A stretch of 64,000 bases of DNA, from positions 3,724,501 to 3,788,500 of the forward strand of contig NC_008571.1 in NCBI RefSeq assembly GCF_000060345.1. Direction: 5' to 3'. Below are positions 38,239-47,090 of the stretch, piece after piece. Both the position numbers and the translations under genes were made by a program. The stretch comes from Christiangramia forsetii KT0803. GTDB taxonomy: Bacteria > Bacteroidota > Bacteroidia > Flavobacteriales > Flavobacteriaceae. The notes beneath the pieces are model-generated. The model did not search any database. It saw only the letters and a program-made list of their open reading frames with translations, and had not been told where the DNA came from. Positions within the stretch are counted from its first letter, which is position 1; each line of letters opens with the position of its first letter.

Positions 38239-39297
38239 ATGCTTACTAAATCGCTTAAAGCGAGAAAGGACGACCTTTCAAGCCCTAAAAATCAATTAAA
38301 GTTTTTAAATAATGGAATCTTTAAAGAGGGGGAACTTCCTCGATTTAAAGATAAAATTGCAGAAACTGGAAATTTCCCCTTAAAACCTAAAAAGCTGGAA
38401 ATTCTTCAATTAAATCTTGGTTACATGTGTAACCAGGTATGTTCTCATTGTCACGTTGATGCCGGTCCAGATAGAAAGGAGATCATGACTAAAGAGACCA
38501 TGGAACAGTGCCTGGAAGTTATTAAAACTACCGGAGCACATACTTTAGATCTTACAGGGGGTGCACCGGAGATGAATCCTAATTTTAGATGGTTTGTAGA
38601 GGAAGCTTCGAAAGCCGGGATCAAAGATTTTATTGTACGATCTAATCTTACCATTATTCTTGCAAATAAAAAGTATCACGATCTTCCGCAGTTTTTTAAG
38701 AAGCATAATGTCCATGTAGCTTCATCGCTTCCTTTTTATAAAAGGGAAAAAACCGATAAGCAGCGTGGTAGTGGAGTGTTTGATAAGTCTATCAAAGCTT
38801 TACAGATGTTGAATGAAGTTGGTTATGCCCAGGAAGGTACCGGTCTTAAACTAGATCTGGTCTATAATCCCTCCGGAGCATTTTTACCTACCGACCAGGA
38901 AGCTATGGAACATGATTTCAAAGTTGCCTTAAAAGAGGATTTTAATATAGATTTTAATAGTCTTTTCGCTATTACCAATTTGCCAATAAGTCGTTTTCTT
39001 GAATATTTAATAGCATCAGAGAATTACGAAGATTATATGTATGCACTGGTAGAAGCGTATAATCCAACAGCGGTAGAAAATGTAATGTGTACCAATACTA
39101 TTTCTATTAGCTGGGATGGCTGGTTGTATGATTGTGATTTTAATCAAATGCTTGAGCTTAAGGTAGACAGTAAAGTGCAACATATCAGCGAGTATAACGA
39201 AGACCTTTTAAACGATAGAGAAATTATAATTTCTCAGCATTGCTATGGCTGTACTGCCGGAGCAGGAAGTAGCTGTCAGGGAACAGTAACAGAATAA
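38239..39297 (+). CDS. arsS: Arsenosugar biosynthesis radical SAM protein ArsS
   Basis: Radical-SAM enzyme of 352 aa. The SAM-cluster motif is C64-x3-C68-x2-C71 in GYMCNQVCSHCHVDAGPDR. A cysteine-rich C-terminal motif (CYGCTAGAGSSCQG, C335, C338, C346) and C-x-C segments in the middle (NVMCTNT, LYDCDFNQML) are typical. In cyanobacteria ArsS transfers the 5'-deoxyadenosyl group of SAM to dimethylarsenite, making the first carbon-arsenic bond to the ribose. The C-terminal motif is all cysteine here, so no Sec insertion is needed. The DUF2064 gene follows after 8 bases. Confidence 0.93.
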   Translation: MLTKSLKARKDDLSSPKNQLKFLNNGIFKEGELPRFKDKIAETGNFPLKPKKLEILQLNLGYMCNQVCSHCHVDAGPDRKEIMTKETMEQCLEVIKTTGAHTLDLTGGAPEMNPNFRWFVEEASKAGIKDFIVRSNLTIILANKKYHDLPQFFKKHNVHVASSLPFYKREKTDKQRGSGVFDKSIKALQMLNEVGYAQEGTGLKLDLVYNPSGAFLPTDQEAMEHDFKVALKEDFNIDFNSLFAITNLPISRFLEYLIASENYEDYMYALVEAYNPTAVENVMCTNTISISWDGWLYDCDFNQMLELKVDSKVQHISEYNEDLLNDREIIISQHCYGCTAGAGSSCQGTVTE

Positions 39298-39305
39298 ATA
39301 GCAGA

Positions 39306-39986
39306 ATGAGGAATAATTCTGCTGTTCTAATTTTTGCAAATACTGTTGAAAAAGAGATTTTGAAGAAGGGAATTCCTTCTTCTGAATTTTTTGACGAGCT
39401 CAATGAACAGGTACTTCGGACTGTAAAAAAATCTGGATTAACTTATTTCCTGATTACTGAAAATGAGCAAATCGGGAATTCTTTTGGCGAACGTTTTAGT
39501 AATGCTATTCAGCAGGTATTTGATAAGGGCTATGAAAATGTTATAAGTATTGGAAATGATACTCCGCAACTTACAGCTGCTCATTTAAGACAGACCAATG
39601 AACTGCTTCGGGATAAAAAGATCGTACTTGGTCCTTCCCTGGATGGTGGATTTTATCTCATGGGTATTCATAAATCTCTCTTTAGAAGAGCGCAATTCTT
39701 GAAATTACCATGGCAAACCGCCAGTTTAGTAAAATGTGTTGAAAGATTAATTCATAAATCCGGAGCTGCCAGTTATCGGTTGGAAGTGCTTCAGGATATT
39801 GATGATGCCAAAGACTTAAATTCTTTACTTCATATTTTTAGCGGAATTTCGTCAGAGATACGCCGCATCATTGTTCAGCTTCTAAGAAAAAGCTTCTCAT
39901 TCTTTCAAAAGAAGCAAAAAATAGAAAGAAGCACTTACCAGTATAGCTTTTACAACAAAGGTTCTCCCGTAATACTTCATAATTAG
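39306..39986 (+). CDS. DUF2064 glycosyltransferase-like protein, divergent paralogue
   Basis: A 226-residue GT-A/CofC-like protein of the DUF2064 (TIGR04282) family. The central part is clear: VISIGNDTPQLTAAHL (80-95) and VLGPSLDGGFYLMG (107-120), which carry the metal and acceptor-site residues. The N-terminal nucleotide-binding loop PVAGKVKTRLA of the paralogue at 47.6 kb is missing, replaced by VEKEILKKGIPSSEFF. A basic C-terminal tail of about 50 residues is extra. It may have a changed donor or be a regulatory partner. It follows arsS by 8 bases, so the two are surely co-expressed. Confidence 0.82.
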   Translation: MRNNSAVLIFANTVEKEILKKGIPSSEFFDELNEQVLRTVKKSGLTYFLITENEQIGNSFGERFSNAIQQVFDKGYENVISIGNDTPQLTAAHLRQTNELLRDKKIVLGPSLDGGFYLMGIHKSLFRRAQFLKLPWQTASLVKCVERLIHKSGAASYRLEVLQDIDDAKDLNSLLHIFSGISSEIRRIIVQLLRKSFSFFQKKQKIERSTYQYSFYNKGSPVILHN

Positions 39987-40038
39987 TTGAACTCAGGCTG
40001 AACTCTTCAGCAAACACTCATTTTAACTTAACTAACCA

Positions 40039-43000
40039 ATGAAGTTTATTTTCATAAGCATTGCTATGTGCTTATCACTATCTGTATTTTCACAACAGAA
40101 AATCACGGGTAGGGTAACCGATAGTTCGGGAATTGCACTTCCTTATGTGAACGTGATTCTGGAAAATTCCTCAAAAGGAACTACTACCAACGATGCCGGG
40201 CGATATAGTATTAGTCTGGAAAAACTGAAAGGAAATCTTGAATTCTCCTCTCTGGGATATAAAACACAACTTGTACCGATAAAGGGAAGGAATACTATTG
40301 ATGTGGTCTTTTACGAGTCTGAATCTGTCCTTAATGAAGTGGTGGTTACCGCTTTGGGACAGGCCCGAGAAACCCGGGGTCTTGGGTATGCTGTACAAAG
40401 CATTCAGGAGAAAGAAATTTCAGAAGTTAAGGCTCCGAATTTCCTTGATAATCTGGGCGGAAAACTTGCCGGGGTCACCGTTAACCAGGGTGCAACTGGA
40501 GTAGGCTCATCTACAAAAGTGACGATTCGGGGAGAAGCTTCTTTTTCTAACAACAATCCATTGTTAATAGTAGACGGTACTCCTATTAATAACAATACTG
40601 TATTCCCGGCAACTTCTGAAGCTGCTGCAGGATTTCAGGAGGTAGATTTTGGAAATGGAGCTATGGAAGTGAATCCAGATGATATCGCTTCGGTTTCGGT
40701 CTTAAAAGGTCCTAGTGCAGCAGCACTCTATGGTACGCGTGCTTCTAACGGGGTTATTATTATTGAAACTAAAGATGGTTCTAAACAAAAAGGCTTGGGA
40801 ATTAGTATAAATTCCAGTGTTTTTATAGATACCGCTTTTCAATTACCTGAATTTCAGAACGAATTTGGACAGGGAAATTCAGGTCAGTTTGAATTTGTAG
40901 ATGGTCTTGGAGGTGGAATCAACGATCTAATTACTTATAGCTGGGGTCCGAGACTGGATGTGGTAAATATGATTTCGCAATTCGATAGCCCGGTAGTTTT
41001 AGATAATGGAACGTTAGTTAGAGGAGGAGATACTTCGGTCTATGGAGAAGAAGCTATCACTCCTACTGCTTTCAATTCCCATCCCGATAATTTGAAGGAT
41101 TTTTATAGAACAGGAGTGACAACGATTAACAATGCCGCAGTTTCTTCCGGTTTTAATAATGGTAATTATCGTCTGTCGTTTACCGATCTTCGAAGCGAAT
41201 CTATTCTTCCGGGAGTTAATTTAGACCGGCAAACCGTAGCAGCCAGTTTAAATTTTAAGCCATTAAGAGGTCTGAAAATAAGGTCTCATATTAATTACGT
41301 GAATTCCGGTAGCGATAATCGGCCTGCAAATGGATATGGTTCAGAAAACCTGAATTATTCTCTGGTTGCGTGGGGTCCCCGTTCTTTAAAGATCGAAAAT
41401 TTAAAAGATTACTGGCAGCCCGGGCTAGAAGGTGTAAAGCAGTTCTCTTATAATTACACCTATTTTGATAATCCATATTTTACGCTTTATGAAAATACCA
41501 ACTCCTTTGGAAGGGATCGTGTTTTTGGAAACATTTCTGCTACCCAAAAGATCAATTCCAATTGGAGCGTGAGTTTACGTTCGGGAATGGATTATTCTAA
41601 TGAAAAACGGAAATTTAAACGAGCTTTCAGTTCTAACAGGTTTAAGAATGGCGCTTACGGCGAGCAGGATGTACTTTATAGGGAAATAAACACCGATTTT
41701 TTAATAAACTATACCAAAGATTTTGGCGATATTTCTGCTGATATTTCTTTCGGCGGAAATAGATTAGACCAGAAGGTTTCGAATACACAAAGTCAAACAA
41801 CAACACTTGCACAGCCTGGGGTTTTCAAACTTACTAATGCAGCTTCACCAATTGAAGTGTATCAGTTTGAATCTGAAAAACGGATTAACAGCCTCTACGG
41901 AATTGCGAAGTTGAAGTATAAGAACTTTCTCTTTCTGGATGTAACCGGAAGAAATGACTGGTCGAGTGCACTGGCAACACCATTTTCAGTAGATAATACC
42001 TCTTTCTTTTATCCTTCGGTTTCTTCCAGTTTTATTTTATCTGAAGTGATAGAATTGCCTGAAGTGATATCTTTTGTGCAGCTACGCGCAAGTTGGGCGC
42101 AGGTTGGAAACGATACAAACCCTTATCAAACTACGGGCGCTTTTGTGTCGCAAACTCCTTATAGATCGCAACCTACCTACAGTGATCAGAACATTATTTC
42201 CAATCCTAACTTAAATCCTGAGCAAACAACTTCGTATGAGGTAGGAGGTGATATTCGCTTTTTCAATGATAGACTGCGCTTTGATGTGACTTATTATAAT
42301 GCATTGACTGAAGACCAAATCCTTTCCCTACCTATAGGGATTTCTTCAGGCTATACCCAGAAAGTAGTGAATGCAGGAAAAGTACGATCTCAGGGGGTGG
42401 AAATTATTGCCGGAATGGTTCCTATTAGAACTTCTAATTTTCAATGGGACGCCACATTTAATTTCAGCAAGAATGTTTCAAGAGTGGAAGAGTTGCCGCA
42501 GGAAGCCGGTAGATTAACGCTGGCATATAATAGAATTTATGATAATCCAGATCAAACCGTTTGGCTACAGGTGGAAGAAGGTGGTGAAATAGGAGATCTT
42601 TACGGAACCGGCTATAGAAAGAATGAAAATGGAGATTTTATTTTAACGGAAGAAGGCCGTTATATAGCCGATAATAATTTGCAGAAATTAGGGAACTATA
42701 ATCCCGATTTTATGCTGGGCATCAATAATAACTTCAATTATAAAAACTGGAATCTTTCGTTTCTTTTTGATTGGAGACAGGGCGGAATCCTGGTTTCCAG
42801 AACCAGAGCCTTAGCAACGGTTGGCGGACAACTAGCTGAAACCACTCCACGACCTGAAGAAGGAATAGTACCCCAAGGTGTGGTAAATATGGGGACTGAA
42901 GAGAATCCTGAATATGTGCAAAATACGACTGCAGTTTCAGCAGAGTCGTATTATCGCCAGTTTTATGATCGAAATCATGAAGAAAATAATACTTACGACG

Positions 43001-43254
43001 CTTCTTATTTGAAGTTGAGACAATTTTCCCTTGGATATACATTTGATCTTAAGAACGATTTTCTTGGATTTATGAAGCAGGGCGGTACCGTGAATCTTTC
43101 GTTGATTGGCAGGAATCTATTTGCACTTAGCGAAATTCCACATTTTGATCCTGAACAACTTGCTGTACAGGGACAGGGTTTTATCAGCGGAGTGGAAGAT
43201 ATGTCTTATGCGACTACGAGAAGTATAGGATTTAAAGCAGGGATTAATTTTTAG
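40039..43254 (+). CDS. SusC/RagA-type TonB-dependent transporter 2, in the arsenosugar cluster
   Basis: A 1071-residue outer-membrane transporter. Signal peptide MKFIFISIAMCLSLSVFSQ, carboxypeptidase-D-like domain (QKITGRVTDSSGIALPYVNVILE), plug with LKGPSAAALYGTRASNGVIIIETKDG, and a barrel ending in AGINF. It needs TonB energy and pairs with the SusD-like gene. It starts 52 bases after the DUF2064 gene without a terminator, so it may take up an arsenical, an organic precursor or a sugar for the cluster; the substrate is unknown. Its barrel is only distantly related to the pair at 15-19 kb. Confidence 0.92.
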   Translation: MKFIFISIAMCLSLSVFSQQKITGRVTDSSGIALPYVNVILENSSKGTTTNDAGRYSISLEKLKGNLEFSSLGYKTQLVPIKGRNTIDVVFYESESVLNEVVVTALGQARETRGLGYAVQSIQEKEISEVKAPNFLDNLGGKLAGVTVNQGATGVGSSTKVTIRGEASFSNNNPLLIVDGTPINNNTVFPATSEAAAGFQEVDFGNGAMEVNPDDIASVSVLKGPSAAALYGTRASNGVIIIETKDGSKQKGLGISINSSVFIDTAFQLPEFQNEFGQGNSGQFEFVDGLGGGINDLITYSWGPRLDVVNMISQFDSPVVLDNGTLVRGGDTSVYGEEAITPTAFNSHPDNLKDFYRTGVTTINNAAVSSGFNNGNYRLSFTDLRSESILPGVNLDRQTVAASLNFKPLRGLKIRSHINYVNSGSDNRPANGYGSENLNYSLVAWGPRSLKIENLKDYWQPGLEGVKQFSYNYTYFDNPYFTLYENTNSFGRDRVFGNISATQKINSNWSVSLRSGMDYSNEKRKFKRAFSSNRFKNGAYGEQDVLYREINTDFLINYTKDFGDISADISFGGNRLDQKVSNTQSQTTTLAQPGVFKLTNAASPIEVYQFESEKRINSLYGIAKLKYKNFLFLDVTGRNDWSSALATPFSVDNTSFFYPSVSSSFILSEVIELPEVISFVQLRASWAQVGNDTNPYQTTGAFVSQTPYRSQPTYSDQNIISNPNLNPEQTTSYEVGGDIRFFNDRLRFDVTYYNALTEDQILSLPIGISSGYTQKVVNAGKVRSQGVEIIAGMVPIRTSNFQWDATFNFSKNVSRVEELPQEAGRLTLAYNRIYDNPDQTVWLQVEEGGEIGDLYGTGYRKNENGDFILTEEGRYIADNNLQKLGNYNPDFMLGINNNFNYKNWNLSFLFDWRQGGILVSRTRALATVGGQLAETTPRPEEGIVPQGVVNMGTEENPEYVQNTTAVSAESYYRQFYDRNHEENNTYDASYLKLRQFSLGYTFDLKNDFLGFMKQGGTVNLSLIGRNLFALSEIPHFDPEQLAVQGQGFISGVEDMSYATTRSIGFKAGINF

Positions 43255-43286
43255 TCCATAATGGGCATTTATAAATGAAAAGGATT

Positions 43287-43346
43287 CGTCAAGCTGAACA
43301 TGTTCCAGCTTCTCAATTTTAGGTTCTGAAGCAAGTTCAGAATGAT
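43287..43346 (+). repeat. Two-hairpin palindromic element between susC and susD
   Basis: First hairpin at 43291-43311 (AAGCTGAAC...CAGCTT, one bulged C), second TTCTGAA-GCAAG-TTCAGAA at 43324-43342. The phrase CTGAA...TTCAG is shared with dispersed palindromes frequent in Bacteroidota genomes (from memory). It lies in the 112-base spacer and may reduce or stabilise the downstream message. Confidence 0.6.
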
Positions 43347-43366
43347 GTAATTATAAAAATCAGAGG

Positions 43367-44806
43367 ATGAAAAAATATAAAAATATAGCAGTGATCGTTT
43401 TGGCAATTTTCGCCATGCTTTCCTGCACTAATAATTTCAAGGAGAAGAACACCAATCCTAATGCCCCGGTAGAAGTTCAACCTGGTTTATTATTGAGGCA
43501 GGTAATTTACGATTATGGCGAGCAAATGTCTTATGAGGGTTTTGTTGCCGGTAATTTGCTGGGGCAGTATTTAACTGCTCTGGATTTTAACCTTTTTGAT
43601 CGTCATGCTTTGAAGTCACCACAGTTGGGAGGAAATCCCTGGCCAATTCTCTATACCAATCTTCGCAATAATCAAATCATCCTGAATAAGTCAAGGGAAA
43701 ATGAAGCTTTTCGTGTTTATGAAGGTCCGGCATTGATACTAAAAGCCTATATGGCCGCAACTTTGACCGATCTTTTTGGCGATGTTCCTTATACTGAAGC
43801 TTTTCAGGGAAAAGAAGTGACAACAACCCCGGTATATGATGCGCAGGAGGATATTTATTTAGCTGAAGATGGAATTTTGGAAAATCTGGAGAATGGAATT
43901 GCAGCAATAGAGGCATATGATGGTAATTTTTCTTTAGAAGGGGATATACTTTTTGATGGAAATCTTGATAACTGGGTTCGTTTTGCCAATTCATTGAAGA
44001 TTAAATATTTGATGAGAATTTCTTCCCGGGAAAATGTTTCAGCTGAGTTACAAGAGCTTTATTCTGAAGGGAATTATATCAAAGAAAACGCTCAAAATGC
44101 GGTGTTTGACTTTACTTCAGGAGAGCCAAATAGTTTTAGAATGCAACAACTAAGAGTTGGTGATTTTAATAATTTCGTCATGTCTGAAACAATTGAAGAG
44201 ATACTTGTAGAATTAGATGATTCAAGAATAGAAGTTTTATTTAGGCCAACGGCAAATGATGATGCCATTTATAACGGACTTATAAACGGAATTGATGCTT
44301 CTCAAACTTCTATTTCCCCTGCAAATTATTCGTATGCAGGAATGATTTTCAGAGAAAATACAGGTGTTTTAGACGCCAATTTTCTTACTGCCTGGGAAAC
44401 CAATTTCTGGCTGGCAGAAGCTGCTGAAAAAGGAATGATTTCCGCAAATCCTGAAATGCTTTACAACACTGCAGTAGAACAAAGTTTTGATTACTGGAAT
44501 ACACCCTTTTCTGAAGAATATTTAAACGGGACGGCTGCATATGGGACAACAGGAAATAATATAGAGCAAATTATTACTCAAAAATGGATTGGGAATATGA
44601 TTAATGGATATGAAGGCTGGATTGAGTGGCGAAGAACCGGCTATCCAGATCTAAAACCCATTTCTGCCAGCCTGAATAATGATTTAATTCCTGTTAGAAT
44701 GCCATATCCTACAGAAGAAGAAGCGTTAAATGCTGAAAATTTCGACGAAGCGGCTGCGGCTACTGATGGGAATAGTATCAATTTCCCGGTATGGTGGGAT
44801 GAGTAA
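43367..44806 (+). CDS. SusD/RagB-like lipoprotein 2, in the arsenosugar cluster
   Basis: A 479-residue lipoprotein (lipobox FAMLSC, lipidated C20) of the SusD-like type with the SusD/RagB architecture: LTDLFGDVPYTEAFQG (about 125-140), WVRFANSLKIKYLMRIS (197-213) and WETNFWLAEAAEKGM near the C-terminus, with the closing YEGWIEWRRTGYPDL. This subfamily often binds ligands other than starch. It follows its SusC partner after a spacer with two hairpins. Confidence 0.9.
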   Translation: MKKYKNIAVIVLAIFAMLSCTNNFKEKNTNPNAPVEVQPGLLLRQVIYDYGEQMSYEGFVAGNLLGQYLTALDFNLFDRHALKSPQLGGNPWPILYTNLRNNQIILNKSRENEAFRVYEGPALILKAYMAATLTDLFGDVPYTEAFQGKEVTTTPVYDAQEDIYLAEDGILENLENGIAAIEAYDGNFSLEGDILFDGNLDNWVRFANSLKIKYLMRISSRENVSAELQELYSEGNYIKENAQNAVFDFTSGEPNSFRMQQLRVGDFNNFVMSETIEEILVELDDSRIEVLFRPTANDDAIYNGLINGIDASQTSISPANYSYAGMIFRENTGVLDANFLTAWETNFWLAEAAEKGMISANPEMLYNTAVEQSFDYWNTPFSEEYLNGTAAYGTTGNNIEQIITQKWIGNMINGYEGWIEWRRTGYPDLKPISASLNNDLIPVRMPYPTEEEALNAENFDEAAAATDGNSINFPVWWDE

Positions 44807-44816
44807 ATGAATTTCT

Positions 44817-44842
44817 TGTCATCCTGAGCGCAGTCGAAGGAT
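44817..44842 (+). repeat. Single dispersed repeat unit (CTGAGCG-AGTCGAAG type)
   Basis: TGTCATCCTGAGCGCAGTCG followed by AAGGAT; the core CTGAGCGCAGTCGAAG (44824-44839) recurs inverted and direct at 59756-59771 and 59822-59837. It lies between the susD-like and symporter genes. This unit is a well-known dispersed sequence in Bacteroidota genomes (from memory). Confidence 0.75.
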
Positions 44843-44874
44843 GCTTTCGAACCTGAATATTAAAAGTGAATTAA

Positions 44875-46227
44875 TTGATTGATTTTTCTGAAATAGCACC
44901 GGTTTACTGGCAATGGTGGTTGCTTATAGTCTCCAGTCTGGCATTTTTGATATTGTCGCCCTGGGCAAAGACTAAAGCGCAGTTTTTCAAAGCTACCTTC
45001 CGTAATAGAGCTCCAAGTGCAGGGATGCTCACCGGGAGCCTTATAATTTCCTGGATCTTTGCCAAGAGCATTACCAATGCTGCAAATCTTGGGCTTGATT
45101 TTGGGATCGTTGGAGGAGTTGCTTACGCGGGGTATTACCTTTCTTTTGCGATCGCTGGGATCATAATTTACTTAATGCGGGTAAAAGGTGGTTTTAAAAG
45201 CATCCACCAGTTTCTTATTGAAAAGTTTGGCAGGGGAGCAATTGTTATTTTCTCGATTCTTATCAGTATTCGGCTTTTTAATGAGGTTTGGTCCAATACC
45301 ATGGTAATCGGAAGTTATTTTGGTGAAATTGGATCATCATCCTTTTACTGGTCTATTCTAGTGTTTACAGTGTTAACCCTGGCCTATGCACTAAAGGGAG
45401 GCCTTAGTAGTTCCATTTTTACCGATGTGATCCAGATGGGCTTATTCGCTGTATTGCTATGTGTGATCTTGTGGAATATTTTTAGCATTGGAGAAATGGA
45501 GGTGAAAGAAGTTGTAAGCTCTGGTGACTGGACCATGGCTACAGGATTGAATCTGCTTTTTGCGGCGGTATTGCAATCTTTTAGTTATCCGTTTCATGAT
45601 CCTGTATTAACCGATAGAGGCTTTATTAGTAAACCTAAAACTACGCTTCGAAGCTTTATATTTGCTAGTATTTTCGGCGGAATCTGCATTGTTTTATTCA
45701 GTATTATTGGTGTCTATGCTCAGAAAAACGGAATGGAAGGTCAGGCGGCCGTTGAGGTTGGGAAGTCTTTTGGAGTGGTGATATTATTGGTGATCAATTT
45801 TATCATGATCACCTCTGCGGCATCTACCCTGGATTCTACTTTTTCATCATCTTCAAAATTATTAACCCTGGACCTGAAATTTGGAAAAACTATCAAATCA
45901 GGTAGAATCGCGATGATCATTGTGGCGATACTGGGAACAATTCCCGTTTTCCTAAATGCTGAAATACTTTCAGCAACTACCATTTCAGGAACAATGGTTA
46001 TTGGCTTAACTCCTATTTTTATATTCTGGAATATGAAAGTGCCGAAGATCAGTTTCTATCTTAGTGTGATTTGCGGACTCGTTTTTGGATTCCTACTGGT
46101 CTTTAATTTTTTCCCTCAATTCCTGATTTTTACGGAAGGTCCCTATGCCGATCTTCTGTGGATTAATATTTGGGGAATACTTAGTTGTATAATCTTATAT
46201 TTGATCCCGAAATGGCTGAAAAAGTAA
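44875..46227 (+). CDS. Sodium:solute symporter (SSS family)
   Basis: A 450-residue inner-membrane protein with about 13 helices and SSS features: AKSITNAANLGLDFGIVGGVAYAGYY (first helices), ALKGGLSSSIFTDVIQMG near the middle, and ITSAASTLDSTFSSSSKLLTLD (about 305-326), the conserved sodium-site helix. The start is TTG (MIDFSEIAPVYWQWW); no better ATG precedes the first helix. It overlaps the metallophosphoesterase-like gene by 16 bases. In context it probably moves a cluster substrate across the inner membrane after SusCD uptake. Confidence 0.88.
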   Translation: MIDFSEIAPVYWQWWLLIVSSLAFLILSPWAKTKAQFFKATFRNRAPSAGMLTGSLIISWIFAKSITNAANLGLDFGIVGGVAYAGYYLSFAIAGIIIYLMRVKGGFKSIHQFLIEKFGRGAIVIFSILISIRLFNEVWSNTMVIGSYFGEIGSSSFYWSILVFTVLTLAYALKGGLSSSIFTDVIQMGLFAVLLCVILWNIFSIGEMEVKEVVSSGDWTMATGLNLLFAAVLQSFSYPFHDPVLTDRGFISKPKTTLRSFIFASIFGGICIVLFSIIGVYAQKNGMEGQAAVEVGKSFGVVILLVINFIMITSAASTLDSTFSSSSKLLTLDLKFGKTIKSGRIAMIIVAILGTIPVFLNAEILSATTISGTMVIGLTPIFIFWNMKVPKISFYLSVICGLVFGFLLVFNFFPQFLIFTEGPYADLLWINIWGILSCIILYLIPKWLKK

Positions 46228-47036
46228 TCGATCTAAATAATATTGAAGGGAGAATCCTTGTATTCGGGGGTGTTTATAGCAACCTACAGGCATTACAGGA
46301 ACTCATTCATAAGGCTGAATCTTTAGGGATTCCTCCTGAAAACTGTATATGCACAGGAGATATTGTTGGTTATTGTGCACAACCGGAAGAAACGGTGCAG
46401 GCTTTCAGGAAATGGGGCGCTCACAGCATCGCCGGGAATGTCGAAATTCAGCTTGCGGAAGATAAGGAGGATTGTGGATGCGATTTTCGTGAAGGCTCTC
46501 GTTGTGATGACTTTTCAAAGCAATGGTATCCTTATGCTAAAATTCATCTTTCTCAGGCTTCCATTGAATGGATGAAAGATTTACCGCTTCATATCCGATT
46601 TAATTATGTCGGAAAGAAGGTGCAGGTAGTTCATGGCTCGGCTTTTCAGGTTTCAGAATTTATTTTTAAGTCTACAGATTGGTCGCTTAAACAACGGAAT
46701 TTTACTGAAACTGACACCGATGTGATCATAGCAGGTCATTGTGGATTACCATTTTCGCATTCAAAAGAAGAAAAATTATGGCTGAATCCCGGGGTTATTG
46801 GAATGCCTGCAAATGATGGTTCTCCTAAAACCTGGTATGCGGTCCTGGATTCAGAAAAGAAAATTACTTTTGATCATCATTCCTTAAAATATGATCATCA
46901 ACTGGCAAGTTCACTCATGATGAAGAACCAGTTGCCGCAAGAATATGCACGAACCCTTATTACCGGAATTTGGGATAACACCGAAATATTACCCGGCCTG
47001 GAAAGCGGTTTACAGGGGTTTGGCTTAAATGTTTAG
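46212..47036 (+). CDS. Metallophosphoesterase-fold protein with degenerate metal site
   Basis: A 274-residue protein; I take ATG 46212 (MAEKVIDLNN) rather than the upstream 46185, which lies deep in the symporter. It matches the MJ0912-type phosphoesterase fold: GDIVGYCAQPEE (49-60), VHGS, GH and NPGVIGMPANDGSPKTWYAVLD. However motif I, normally DIHGN, reads GVYSN (20-24), GNHD reads GNVE (75-78), and GHTH reads GHCG, so several metal ligands are lost. It is also cysteine-rich (C45, C47, C55, C88, C90, C98). Probably not an ordinary phosphatase; a role in binding arsenic or a phosphosugar is conceivable. Confidence 0.82.
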   Translation: MAEKVIDLNNIEGRILVFGGVYSNLQALQELIHKAESLGIPPENCICTGDIVGYCAQPEETVQAFRKWGAHSIAGNVEIQLAEDKEDCGCDFREGSRCDDFSKQWYPYAKIHLSQASIEWMKDLPLHIRFNYVGKKVQVVHGSAFQVSEFIFKSTDWSLKQRNFTETDTDVIIAGHCGLPFSHSKEEKLWLNPGVIGMPANDGSPKTWYAVLDSEKKITFDHHSLKYDHQLASSLMMKNQLPQEYARTLITGIWDNTEILPGLESGLQGFGLNV

Positions 47037-47090
47037 AAAACAATAACATCTCTTGTCGCTTTAAATTCGTAAATAGAAGAAAGAATTACT

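Noticed and set aside
38239-39297. Selenocysteine codon in arsS or in the AhpD-like gene
   Set aside because: Relatives can be selenoproteins, but here the motif positions are normal cysteine codons and there is no in-frame TGA.
46185-46212. Upstream ATG as start of the metallophosphoesterase-like gene
   Set aside because: It would add nine residues lying within the last helix codons of the symporter; the ATG at 46212 fits the fold start better.
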